DNA of 64,000 bases from Paenibacillus xylanilyticus (GTDB lineage Bacteria > Bacillota > Bacilli > Paenibacillales > Paenibacillaceae), in assembly GCF_013359935.1 (NCBI RefSeq), contig NZ_JABMCB010000179.1:1-64000 (forward strand), written 5' to 3'. Positions 6,702-15,255 of this stretch are shown one piece after another (position 1 is the stretch's first letter; each line of letters starts with the position of its first letter). Below the pieces are notes generated by a model. That model was not told the DNA's origin and ran no database searches. It was given only the letters and a program-made list of their open reading frames with translations. A program made the translations under genes and the position numbers.

Positions 6702-9218
6702 CTAAGGGCGCGGCTTCGTCCGATTGGTTGCCATTGCCTCCAACGGGTTGTCCGGCCAGTAATGCTTCGGATACCGGCCCTTCAGATCCTTTTTCACCTC
6801 GAAATAGGTCTCCCGCCAGAAGTTCGCCAAATCCCGGGTTACCTGGACAGGCCGCTGTGCAGGCGATAATAGATGCAGCGTTAGCGGTACACGGCCTCCT
6901 CCAATTCGCGGCGTCTCCTGCTGCCCAAACATCTCCTGCAGACGTACCGCCAGGGTGGGGTCTTCAGGACGACTATAATCCACGGGGATGCGTGATCCAC
7001 TGGGCACCTGAATATGGGTTGGAGCTTCCCGGTCCAATTGCTGCCGCTGTTCCCAGCTCAAACCTCCCAACAGTACATCCTGCATGGATAATTTTTTGAG
7101 ATCGGCAGCAGAACGCATCCCAGGCAAAAAGGGTCTAAGTAGCTCTTCAAGCTCTTCTGACACATGATCAGCTGCAAGATCTGGCCAGTCCGGCAAGTGG
7201 CGGTGCAGAAAACGCAGCCTGTCAGCAAGCTGCCTCGATGATTTGGTCCATGGCAGACAGTCCTGTCCTTCTGTACGGATCCCTGTAATCAATGCTTCCA
7301 GCACCTGATCTTCGGGCGGCTGAGAGATACTGCTTTCCTTCACCAGGATGGCTCCAATCCGCAGCCTCCGGTGGGCACGGACGCTTCTAGTGCTGCGATC
7401 CCATGCAATCTGTACCTCTTCCTGCAGCAGATGTGCACCGTAATCCAGCAGAAGCTGCTCCTGCACCGGCGCAGCCAGCAGGATGCGTGCATCCACGCCC
7501 TGGTCGTCCGCCTCGGCAGCGACCAGGTAGGTTGAACGGCTCAGCGATTCTGTCGCTGCGAGCCGTACTCCGCGGCCGCTGCTCAGCAGGTAGCGGCCAT
7601 CCTCCCGGCGCTGCCCGATCCGGTCCGGATAGGCGAAGGACAGCAGCAATCCGCAGCTGTCCTCGTCCGGTCGTACCGGATCGGCCGCCGGGCCGAGCGC
7701 CGCGCGCAGCTGGCGGCTCTCCTGGCACATGCGCCGCACGGCAGCGACGTCTGCGACAGCCGCTGCCGCTTGCGGCATATCGCTGCTGTCCGCAGTCAGC
7801 AGCGCTTCCACGCGCGGGCACAGATCCGTGCCCGCGCCTGCACTGCCACTGCTGCGGAGGCCAGCAGGCTCCTGCAGCAGTGCCGCCAGCATGCTGGCGT
7901 AGCTGGCCAGCCCAAGCTCCGCCGCGCGGAGCAGCATGCTGGCCAGTCGCGGATGCACGCCAAGCGCGTTCATCCGCCGCCCGAAGGGCGTGATGCGGCC
8001 TGTGTCATCCAGGCCGCCCAGCTGGCGCAGCAGCGCCTGTGCCTGGCCGTAGGCTGCGGCAGGCGGAGTGTCCAGCCACTGCAGCTCTGCTGGGGACTGG
8101 ACACCCCAGGCGGCAAGCTCCAGCGCCAGCGGTGCGAGGTCCGCAGAAGCAATCTCCGGCCTCGCTGCCTCCGGCAGGCCATCGTGTACTTCTTCACTCC
8201 ACAGCCTGTAACACACCCCGGGAGCAATTCGCCCTGCACGGCCCCGCCGCTGGTCAGCTGACGCCTTGGACACTGGCTGGGTAACAAGCCGGCTCATGCC
8301 GGTACGCGGCGAGAACACCGAAGCACGGCTCAGCCCGGAATCTACAACGACTCTGACACCCGGCAGCGTAAGACTCGACTCCGCAATGGATGTGGACAAT
8401 ACCACCTTGCGGCTCCCCGCCGAAGCCGGGCGCACAGCCTCATCCTGCCGTTCAACCGGCATACTGCCGTACAGGGAATGCACCTGCACATGTGATGGAA
8501 GGTTAAGCTTCGATAGCTCCCGTTCTGTCCGATGAATCTCTCTGGCTCCTGGAAGAAAGACCAGTACATCCCCTTCCCGCTCAGCCATCGCTTTAACAAC
8601 CGTATGAGCCGTGAACTCTTCGAGAACTGCAGAAGCAGGTTTATGTACATACCGGGTTTCCACCGGAAACGTGCGTCCGGGACAGCGAACCCCGCGAGTC
8701 TCTTCACCAAGCAATGCACAGATCGGCTCGGGATCCAGCGTTGCCGACATGATCAGCAGCTTCAGATCCGGACGCAGCATTGCCCGTGATTCCAAGGCAA
8801 GCGCCAGTCCCAGGTCGCCGTGCAGATGCCGTTCATGAAATTCATCAAATATAATCATCGCTGTATCTTCAAGCCCCTGATCCTGCTGAAGCATGCGTGT
8901 CAATACACCTTCTGTCACAACCTCAATTCGCGTTGCCTGACTTACACGGGTATCCATGCGAACCCGATATCCTACTGTCTGTCCAGCTTTTTCACCCAGC
9001 GCTGCAGCCATACGCGCTGCCGCCGAGCGTGCAGCAAGTCTGCGAGGCTCCAACATGACAATCTTTCGTCCGTTTAGCCACGGTTCCTCCAGCAGGGATA
9101 GAGGAACTACGGTGGTTTTACCTGCCCCCGGCTCTGCAATAAGTACACAAGTATTCTCTTCCCGGAACAGCTGTCGCAGCTCAGGTATAATCTGATGTAT
9201 CGGTAACTCCATATTCAT
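6702..9218 (-). CDS. hrpB: ATP-dependent helicase HrpB
   Basis: An 838-residue DExH-box helicase. The order is Walker A (AEPGAGKTTVVPLSLL, near residue 30), DEFH box (MIIFDEFHERHL, near 110), SAT motif (LLIMSATLDPEP), STSIAESSLTLPGV (motif V) and QRRGRAGR (motif VI), followed by the HA2 and HrpB C-terminal domains. HrpB enzymes unwind RNA or DNA with ATP; the cellular role is unclear. I chose the ATG with AGGAG 7 bases upstream (DDMNMELPIHQ), not the longer frame. Bases from about 7390 to 8260 are much richer in G+C than the rest of the window. Confidence 0.93.
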   Translation of the reverse strand: MNMELPIHQIIPELRQLFREENTCVLIAEPGAGKTTVVPLSLLEEPWLNGRKIVMLEPRRLAARSAAARMAAALGEKAGQTVGYRVRMDTRVSQATRIEVVTEGVLTRMLQQDQGLEDTAMIIFDEFHERHLHGDLGLALALESRAMLRPDLKLLIMSATLDPEPICALLGEETRGVRCPGRTFPVETRYVHKPASAVLEEFTAHTVVKAMAEREGDVLVFLPGAREIHRTERELSKLNLPSHVQVHSLYGSMPVERQDEAVRPASAGSRKVVLSTSIAESSLTLPGVRVVVDSGLSRASVFSPRTGMSRLVTQPVSKASADQRRGRAGRIAPGVCYRLWSEEVHDGLPEAARPEIASADLAPLALELAAWGVQSPAELQWLDTPPAAAYGQAQALLRQLGGLDDTGRITPFGRRMNALGVHPRLASMLLRAAELGLASYASMLAALLQEPAGLRSSGSAGAGTDLCPRVEALLTADSSDMPQAAAAVADVAAVRRMCQESRQLRAALGPAADPVRPDEDSCGLLLSFAYPDRIGQRREDGRYLLSSGRGVRLAATESLSRSTYLVAAEADDQGVDARILLAAPVQEQLLLDYGAHLLQEEVQIAWDRSTRSVRAHRRLRIGAILVKESSISQPPEDQVLEALITGIRTEGQDCLPWTKSSRQLADRLRFLHRHLPDWPDLAADHVSEELEELLRPFLPGMRSAADLKKLSMQDVLLGGLSWEQRQQLDREAPTHIQVPSGSRIPVDYSRPEDPTLAVRLQEMFGQQETPRIGGGRVPLTLHLLSPAQRPVQVTRDLANFWRETYFEVKKDLKGRYPKHYWPDNPLEAMATNRTKPRP

Positions 9219-9281
9219 ATCATCGCTCCTAATTCCTAAGGCACCATGCAAAATATCGAAAGTGAATGTTAGCATTATAAC

Positions 9282-9307
9282 AAAAAAAGCCGTTCCAAAG
9301 GAACGAC
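9282..9307 (-). terminator. Terminator after the SDR gene
   Basis: On the minus strand GTCGTTCC-TTT-GGAACGGC forms an 8-bp stem followed by seven T. It lies 19 bp after the dehydrogenase stop and separates it from hrpB. A TATAAT-like box for hrpB starts right after it. Confidence 0.8.
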
Positions 9308-9325
9308 CACACAAGATAAAGCATA

Positions 9326-10132
9326 TTAACGTAACAGCGACTCTGCACCGTCAATGACAATCTCTGCTCCCGTAATGTGTTTGGATTCAGACGATGCCAG
9401 AAAAGCAACGAGATTGGCTACTTGCTCGGGCTGTCCAGGACCATCTGCGAGCGGCTGCTCTCCTTCCGGAAACTCCATTGGAATGACAATTTGGTGCAGC
9501 TCATCCGTTTTGACTGTGCTCTGATCAATATTGGTTGCAATCGCACCCGGGCATATGACATTGACCCGAATTTTAAATCTGGCCAGTTCCAGCGCAGCCA
9601 TCTTCGAGAATGCAACTTGTCCTGCCTTCGAAGTACTGTAAGCAGACATTCCAAAGCTGGTAAAGCGTTGATTACCATTAATGGAACTTGTAATGATGAT
9701 GCTTCCCCCGCCACGTTTTTTCAGATGAGGCAGTGCGTACTTGATCGTAAAAAATGTGCCATCCAGATTGGTCGTAATAATCCGCTGCCAATCCTCCACC
9801 TGGATTTCCTCGATCGGAGCCGATACACCGTTAATCCCAGCATTGGCAAATACAATGTCCAAACTGCCGAATAACTCAACCGTTTCGAGCACTGCTTTTT
9901 CCACTCGTGCCGGATCGGAAATATCCACATCAAATGCACGTGCAGCTCCTGGATGTACCGCATTGATCTCAGCTTCCGTCTGTGAGATCCGATCATTCAC
10001 CAGATCAAACAGCGCAACATGAGCGCCTTCGTTTGCCAATTTGACAGCTGTTGCCTTGCCAATACCTGAACCAGCTCCGGTGATGATGGCCACTTTGTTT
10101 GCAAACCGAGACTTGTCGTTATGTTGTGTCAT
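9326..10132 (-). CDS. Short-chain dehydrogenase/reductase (SDR)
   Basis: A 268-residue classical SDR. It has the Rossmann TGxxxGIG motif (ITGAGSGIGKA) near residue 17, NAG (FANAGINGV), a catalytic Ser in ITSSINGNQ, YxxxK as YSTSKAG, and a C-terminal TGAEIVIDG. Such enzymes oxidise alcohols or reduce ketones with NAD(P). The Asp in ALFDLVND suggests NAD preference (inference). The ATG at 10132 has AAGGAG about 11 bases upstream. No neighbours suggest a pathway. Confidence 0.9.
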   Translation of the reverse strand: MTQHNDKSRFANKVAIITGAGSGIGKATAVKLANEGAHVALFDLVNDRISQTEAEINAVHPGAARAFDVDISDPARVEKAVLETVELFGSLDIVFANAGINGVSAPIEEIQVEDWQRIITTNLDGTFFTIKYALPHLKKRGGGSIIITSSINGNQRFTSFGMSAYSTSKAGQVAFSKMAALELARFKIRVNVICPGAIATNIDQSTVKTDELHQIVIPMEFPEGEQPLADGPGQPEQVANLVAFLASSESKHITGAEIVIDGAESLLR

Positions 10133-10340
10133 GCTCCATTCCACTCCTTTTTCAGCAATTATGTAAGAATGTACATCCAAGACCTGTGGTTCAGCATGAT
10201 GAACATGCTAACTAAGTAGATTCTTCACAAGATTACCCAAAAAGAGTGCCTTTTAAATCAACAATGACAAGTTTTTTCTCAGTTGCTCCTCATCCCACTT
10301 GGAAGCTGTAACAGTGGTATAACCCCCATGCGTTGACAGT

Positions 10341-11180
10341 TCACCATTCCAGCTCAATGAAAGCGGCATCATCTTCAAGCCCTCCGGTGTGTGTCGCATC
10401 CAGCAGCACCTGGATGTGTTCATCCGGAATGTAAGCCTGTATGGCATCCAGATCATTCAGCCCATCCGTATACAGCTGCAGTCGAATTCGTTCATTGGAT
10501 AGCTTCGCCTCATAAATATGGGGTTTGCCGCCAACAGGTCCTTCCCGTGTTGACCAACGTTCATTCGTGCGGCAGTGTATCTGAAATGCTCCGGATTGTT
10601 CTTGACCATTGCGCCAGAGACGAATACGGGAATCTCCTTGCCAAGCCACCCACATCCGGCTTTTTCCTGAACCACGGGACAGCTCAATCCGCCCACACAC
10701 ATACATTGCCTGACTGCCTCTGTTTCGTTTCTCCATTAACACTTCACGCAAAAGCAGGGGGGAACTCTCCAATGGCTGAATTTTCTCCAGCTGCTCAGAT
10801 GCCGGTGTGGTCAGTTCGTGAAGAAGCTGCTCCACGGCCTCTGCCGTTGGATTAGGGGTCATTCCAAGCCATTCGAGGAGCGCATTGCCCAGAAAACGCG
10901 CGGCAAAATCACCAAGGTAGCTCATACCCACACCATCACACATGACGAAAGTACACACATTTCCGTCCATGCGAACTGCGGCAAAATCCTGTCCTGAATC
11001 CCCTTGATTAACTGACTCTGCAGCTCTTCCATATCCATAGCGACACTGAAAAGCGCCCTGATAGCGAGTAAGCGGCTGTTCCCCGGTCTGTGCACTGACA
11101 TACCGGAAAATCCCGCGATGCTGCTTCCCCTGGCTTCCTTTCTCACCAGCAGGCAATGCTGCCAAACGCATCGTTCTCAA
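10341..11180 (-). CDS. PP2C-type protein phosphatase of the T7SS locus
   Basis: About 279 residues. NQGDSGQDFAAVRMDG followed by CTFVMCDGVGMSYLGDFAARF matches the first metal-binding motifs of PP2C Ser/Thr phosphatases (Asp in DS.QD, then CDGVG). LYTDGLNDL and the final EDDAAFIEL match the later metal-binding Asp motifs. A TTG at 11180 with GGAGGGG five bases before it is the best start. It lies 11 bp after the vWA gene and is last in the set. It probably reverses the action of the kinase two genes upstream. An open stretch in another frame follows the stop, see findings. Confidence 0.8.
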   Translation of the reverse strand: MRTMRLAALPAGEKGSQGKQHRGIFRYVSAQTGEQPLTRYQGAFQCRYGYGRAAESVNQGDSGQDFAAVRMDGNVCTFVMCDGVGMSYLGDFAARFLGNALLEWLGMTPNPTAEAVEQLLHELTTPASEQLEKIQPLESSPLLLREVLMEKRNRGSQAMYVCGRIELSRGSGKSRMWVAWQGDSRIRLWRNGQEQSGAFQIHCRTNERWSTREGPVGGKPHIYEAKLSNERIRLQLYTDGLNDLDAIQAYIPDEHIQVLLDATHTGGLEDDAAFIELEW

Positions 11181-11191
11181 ATGATCCCCTC

Positions 11192-11944
11192 CTATCTCAC
11201 AGGCGTAGCAGCAGACATCTGAAACCCAATGGATACCAGTTCTGCACAAGTACCAGGCAGCATCATCAGCGCACCTGGTGCAAGTAAATAGTCCGCTTCG
11301 ACAAGCATTTCACGGTAACTTTCTGGCAGAACTGAAGACATATTGCGCAGTTTCTCCCCATGTTCGTCCTGAAGAACGGTTTCCGGGGAAATCCCCTTCC
11401 ATCTTCTCGGTTCAGGGATGGGCCCTTCCAATAGATGATCGGATATAAAAATATTTTCAACAAGTACATTGCCATCCGGCACACTCATGCCCATGATCCG
11501 TTTGGCAATCGGTTCCGGGTCTTCACCCGTAGCTACACCATCTGTCATATGACAGACGAGTGGCGCAGGGCAATCCTGCATATTCGGTATTTCGGCCTGT
11601 AAAATCTTCTCTGCCTGCAGAAAAGCCTTCGCCGAATCCGAGAACCGTTTAGGCGTCAGGTCTGGTAGAGACCCGACCGCTGCAATTTCATCAATCCCTT
11701 TAATTCCGTTCAACAAATCATATACGTCATCACTATACGCCAGAATGGCGATCCGGTAGCGGGGCGTCAATCGGTTTCCCTTCGTCGAACGAAATACCAT
11801 CTGGCGAATCGCCAGGGCAAGTGCGTCATAGACGACATCAATCCGTCTGCGGTTTTCCAAAACCATATTCATGGAGGCGCTGATATCAATTAGATAGATG
11901 ATCAGTGCGGGTGTTCGCTGGGATGCTTGTATTGTATAGTTCAT
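11192..11944 (-). CDS. von Willebrand factor A domain protein of the T7SS locus
   Basis: A 250-residue vWA domain. The MIDAS motif is clear: DISASMNMV (DxSxS) near residue 20 and an Asp in CHMTDGVAT near residue 135. Such domains bind a metal ion and a partner protein. There is no signal peptide, so it is cytoplasmic. I chose ATG 11944 with GGAGGTGA upstream over a GTG that overlaps the ribosome site. It sits between the kinase and the phosphatase genes; in type VI secretion the kinase PpkA carries such a domain itself, so a regulatory scaffold role is plausible. Confidence 0.8.
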   Translation of the reverse strand: MNYTIQASQRTPALIIYLIDISASMNMVLENRRRIDVVYDALALAIRQMVFRSTKGNRLTPRYRIAILAYSDDVYDLLNGIKGIDEIAAVGSLPDLTPKRFSDSAKAFLQAEKILQAEIPNMQDCPAPLVCHMTDGVATGEDPEPIAKRIMGMSVPDGNVLVENIFISDHLLEGPIPEPRRWKGISPETVLQDEHGEKLRNMSSVLPESYREMLVEADYLLAPGALMMLPGTCAELVSIGFQMSAATPVR

Positions 11945-11977
11945 CTGGACCTGAGTCACCTCCGTATTTCACGTTAT

Positions 11978-14071
11978 TTACAAGTTGGGCAGATTATAGC
12001 TCGTATTGCTCAAAAATTTGTTGATTGCGCTCATTCGTGCCGCTACCTTGCCTACACCTTTGAAATATGCGGCATCGCTGTTATACAAATTTTTGAAATC
12101 ACGGGCATAAGACTCTGCGTTTTCAATCTTTTTACCTTTTTGCGCATTATACGCTTTATTATAATGGGCAATCAGGGTGACCACGTTCTGAGCACGCTTT
12201 TTCTTGAGTGCAGCCTTACGAGCTGCTTCCTCGGCTGCTCTCTGTGCTTCCTGTTTACGCTGGGCTTCAGCCGCTGCTTTACGCTCGGCTTCCTGCTTGG
12301 CTACTTGGGCATCATGCTCTTTCTTCCAGACCAGATAAGCTTCATACTTCGCCTGCTTGTCGTACTTTTCCTGCAGGGCCTTCTTGGCTGCTTCTTGCTT
12401 CTGCTCTTCCTGCTTAGCCAGATAAGCTTCGTATTTTGCCTGTTTATCGTATTTCGCCTGAAGTGCTTTTCGTTCCTCTTCCTTTTTCTGCGCTTCAGCC
12501 AGTTTTTGCTTTTCCTCGGCTTCAAGCTTCGCCGCTTCTGCTTTCTGTTTTTTCTTATCTTCTTCCTGCTGCTTCAGCGCAGCTGCCTTCGCCGCCTCTG
12601 CTTCTTCAGCAGCCTTGATCTCTGCCAGTCTCGCTGCTTCTTGTTCTTCCTGCTGCTTAACCTCGGCCTGATCGGCCAAAATTTTAACCGTTGGCACGGT
12701 ACCTGCCAACAGCACCACAAGGACAGCAGAAGAGATCATGAACTTTTTGGATCTGTAAAAAGGAATTCGGACAGGCTGAGACGTGTCTTCCTTGGGATTC
12801 AGTTTCGCGTCCAGCCCCTTGATTGCAGCTTCAACCTCCATCTGCATCGCACTGTTGTTTGGAATGAAGTGATACAGCGAACGGTATACTTCCAGCGCAG
12901 CTGCAGGCTTATCTTCATCCTCAAGTGCTCTGGCCTGCAGAAATAGCCTGTTTACAACTGCTTCCTGTCCAGGTGGTACTTCTGTTACGGACGGAATTTG
13001 CCCATTAGCTTCCTTTACATCTGTATCTGTCGTGCCGATATCGGTTACATTTGCCTCTGTCCGGCTTGTATCTGCTACAACCGCCGCAGCTGCTTCTTGG
13101 TCCTCCGTTTCTTTCACAGCAGCCGCATCTGCCTGACCAGCATCTGCTGAAGCCAGTGCTACAAACCATTCCCCGAAGGTAGGGCAGCTGCTCAAATCGT
13201 GGCTCTCCCAGGCACGGATAAACAGATCGGATATTTTGGAACCCCAACGCTTCTGAAGTGAATCACGCATAGCAAAATAACGTTCACTCACCGTTTGCAT
13301 TTCGTGCTGGTCAAAATAACTCTCTCCCCATGCTTTCTCCACAATGACAGGGTCGGACCAGCTTAACATCTCGGCAATAATAACTGCGCCAGCAAAACGA
13401 TCGGCATATGAACTCCACAAACCGCTGTGTACTGCCCGGTGGGCTGCATAACCGGGTGAACCAGCAAGCAGAGCATCTGGACGATCCATTTTGGAACCGT
13501 ACATCTGCTCTACATCGACGAGTTCAACTGCGGATAAGCCTCCCAGGTTTTCCACTTCGGAAAAAAACGGAATCATCACATTGGGTGCGGACAAATCACA
13601 ATGAGCAAGTCCTCGCTGCTCCATGGCCGAACCAGTCCCTGCTAGTGCTCTCGCCAACTTCAGACTTTCTTCCGCTGTCAGCTTTTTCTGATCGCTGATT
13701 ACATCAAACCAGGTCAGACCGTGCACCCACGGCATCAAAACCGCGTACAACAAATCGGGATGTTCTCCAATGAGCGCTCCGTTTCTTTCCGGAGTGAGCA
13801 CATCACGCTTGCATACCTGCAAACCTGGCAGTTCACTATAAGGTTCCATATGCTCAGACTGATAGACCATAGCCGGGATACGGAATTTTGGAAAAAATAC
13901 TTTTAGTGCTTTGGCCCCACTTATTGATCCATTACGGGGTATTAATTGATAGACGATCCCTTGCCTTCCGGCTTGGGCATATGCCAGACCAGGTGCAGCT
14001 GGATGCTGCCCTATGGTATAGGCAATGTCATTGATCACTACTTCATCCCCGGGATTCGGTTGAAAAGACAT
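11978..14071 (-). CDS. Membrane protein kinase with coiled-coil tail, T7SS locus
   Basis: A 697-residue protein. Residues 20-300 are a Ser/Thr-kinase-like domain with the ATP lysine (ALKVF, K57), HCDLSAPNV (D159, N164) and a metal Asp in VDVEQ (D186, in place of DFG), so it may be active. Residues 375-425 look TPR-like. One membrane helix spans about 446-465, followed by a long Ala/Glu/Lys/Gln-rich coiled coil with a 29-residue near-repeat (KYDKQAKYEAYL twice), then a short globular end. The overall plan of kinase fold, one membrane helix and outer tail recalls EssB/YukC of T7SS, but EssB is a pseudokinase and shorter. The start has GAGAGGGA upstream. Confidence 0.78.
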   Translation of the reverse strand: MSFQPNPGDEVVINDIAYTIGQHPAAPGLAYAQAGRQGIVYQLIPRNGSISGAKALKVFFPKFRIPAMVYQSEHMEPYSELPGLQVCKRDVLTPERNGALIGEHPDLLYAVLMPWVHGLTWFDVISDQKKLTAEESLKLARALAGTGSAMEQRGLAHCDLSAPNVMIPFFSEVENLGGLSAVELVDVEQMYGSKMDRPDALLAGSPGYAAHRAVHSGLWSSYADRFAGAVIIAEMLSWSDPVIVEKAWGESYFDQHEMQTVSERYFAMRDSLQKRWGSKISDLFIRAWESHDLSSCPTFGEWFVALASADAGQADAAAVKETEDQEAAAAVVADTSRTEANVTDIGTTDTDVKEANGQIPSVTEVPPGQEAVVNRLFLQARALEDEDKPAAALEVYRSLYHFIPNNSAMQMEVEAAIKGLDAKLNPKEDTSQPVRIPFYRSKKFMISSAVLVVLLAGTVPTVKILADQAEVKQQEEQEAARLAEIKAAEEAEAAKAAALKQQEEDKKKQKAEAAKLEAEEKQKLAEAQKKEEERKALQAKYDKQAKYEAYLAKQEEQKQEAAKKALQEKYDKQAKYEAYLVWKKEHDAQVAKQEAERKAAAEAQRKQEAQRAAEEAARKAALKKKRAQNVVTLIAHYNKAYNAQKGKKIENAESYARDFKNLYNSDAAYFKGVGKVAARMSAINKFLSNTSYNLPNL

Positions 14072-14104
14072 TCTCATCCCTCTCTCTGTCATTCTGTCAT
14101 AGTG

Positions 14105-14144
14105 CAGCAAAAACCGGGAGTCGTAAAACGCCCGGTTTTTGCTG
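14105..14144 (-). terminator. Hairpin between the WXG100 gene and the kinase gene
   Basis: CAGCAAAAACCGGG (14105-14118) and CCCGGTTTTTGCTG (14131-14144) form a perfect 14-bp inverted repeat with a 12-base loop. The T-run lies within the stem. It may end most transcripts after esxA, giving more WXG100 message than kinase message. Confidence 0.55.
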
Positions 14145-14227
14145 TAGTTATACCTCTTCAGCTTGCTGCCTGCGTATGATTCAGAGCCCAGTCAGAGATG
14201 ACTTCGGCCTGATCTATGTAAAGCAGT

Positions 14228-14503
14228 TTAGCGAGCTTGGTCAGCTGTACGGAATTTGTTGGCAATAGCCGTCAGTTCCGCGCTGATGCTGTTCAGCGTT
14301 TGTACGAAAGATTGCATTTGTTTGCTTGCTTCCTGGAATTCCTGGAAGAAGCGTTGTTTCGTCATACCTTCCCATTGTCCTTCCATACTTGTGATGGACT
14401 GAGTCAATGTAGATACGATTTGCTGACTTTGCTCACCGCTTTGTTTAAATTGGTTAGAAACCTGATCAAGTTGTTCTGGGGTAACTAAAATGCGTCCTGC
14501 CAT
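14228..14503 (-). CDS. esxA: WXG100 family T7SS substrate (EsxA-like)
   Basis: A 91-residue helical hairpin protein with the central Trp-x-Gly (GQWEGM, near residue 43). Length, Gln-rich helices and lack of a signal peptide fit ESAT-6/EsxA proteins, which form dimers and are exported by EssC. Two genes upstream on the same strand encode small partners, then essC. The start MAGRILVTPEQ has GGAGGAAA at the right distance, unlike the longer frame. Confidence 0.92.
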   Translation of the reverse strand: MAGRILVTPEQLDQVSNQFKQSGEQSQQIVSTLTQSITSMEGQWEGMTKQRFFQEFQEASKQMQSFVQTLNSISAELTAIANKFRTADQAR

Positions 14504-14700
14504 GTGTAATTTCCTCCTTGGTTTGTGCAATTAAATGTTTGCTTGTTCAAATTGTACTATACCAGGATCGATCGAACAAAAGCCGAAGGACCTAATCCTA
14601 TTTACCCCATTTTTGGGGATTGAAACTTCCCCTAACAGACTATTTACATAAATAATTCACTTTCTGCTGTCCTTATTTTAGACCTCTGCACCCCGTCTAA

Positions 14701-15249
14701 TCAGGAAACCACAGGTTCGGTTCCTCTTCTCCCCCGAAAGGAAGGATCTGTGAATCTCCACGCTACTGGTTCAGGCTGCATAGCCTGAACCAGGGTAGCG
14801 GGGGAACCGTCGGGTGGCGCAGCATCCTGCACCCGGTATACTGCCGCCACCGCGGAAAGGGGATCGGATACTACAGCAGCAGCTGCGGAATGTGCAGGCA
14901 AGATTTTCCCTGCACCATTGTTTTCAAGAACGTTAAGCATGTTGACCGCATTGCCATAGGCTGTGTTCACATGACTCAGCACTGTACGATACTCCATATC
15001 TGCCTGCTGGAATAACAAGGCTTTGCGTCCCAGTTGCACGCTTAAGTCCATAAAACGACGCACCGCATCTTCGCCGAGTCGCTTGCTGTGACTCCATTCA
15101 CTCATCACCGCAGCGCGAGATTCAATATCCCACTCCAGCGAATGAATCGCCTGTTCCAACACTGTCATCTTTTGCTGTATTTGCTCCGCCGCATACTGAA
15201 TCTGCCTGCTCAGTGCCCGAAGCACATCCGGTTCCACACGAATGCGCAT
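14701..15249 (-). CDS. WXG-like helical protein of the T7SS locus
   Basis: A 182-residue protein. The first 95 residues are helical and start RVEPDVLRALSRQIQ; a Trp near residue 38 (SLEWDIE) lies between two helices, like a WXG100 domain without the Gly. The Ala/Pro-rich C-terminal 80 residues look disordered. It may be a partner or second substrate of the secretion system. It starts 6 bp after the stop of the upstream gene, with AAAGGTGA overlapping that stop. No close family recognised. Confidence 0.65.
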   Translation of the reverse strand: MRIRVEPDVLRALSRQIQYAAEQIQQKMTVLEQAIHSLEWDIESRAAVMSEWSHSKRLGEDAVRRFMDLSVQLGRKALLFQQADMEYRTVLSHVNTAYGNAVNMLNVLENNGAGKILPAHSAAAAVVSDPLSAVAAVYRVQDAAPPDGSPATLVQAMQPEPVAWRFTDPSFRGRRGTEPVVS

Positions 15250-15255
15250 TTACCA

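Noticed and set aside
7403..8261. Long open frames on the plus strand and in another minus frame within hrpB
   Set aside because: They lie in the GC-rich part of hrpB, which suppresses stop codons in all frames; they are Pro/Ala/Arg-rich and lack ribosome sites. The HrpB motifs clearly fix the true frame.
12331..12450. Near-repeat of 87 bp in the kinase tail as a possible mobile or CRISPR-like repeat
   Set aside because: The unit is in frame (29 codons) and encodes the same coiled-coil segment, so it is an internal protein duplication.
11927..12946. A 339-residue plus-strand ORF opposite the kinase gene
   Set aside because: It is the complement of the Ala/Glu/Lys-rich coiled coil, which gives Leu/Phe/Cys-rich nonsense; the kinase motifs support the minus strand.
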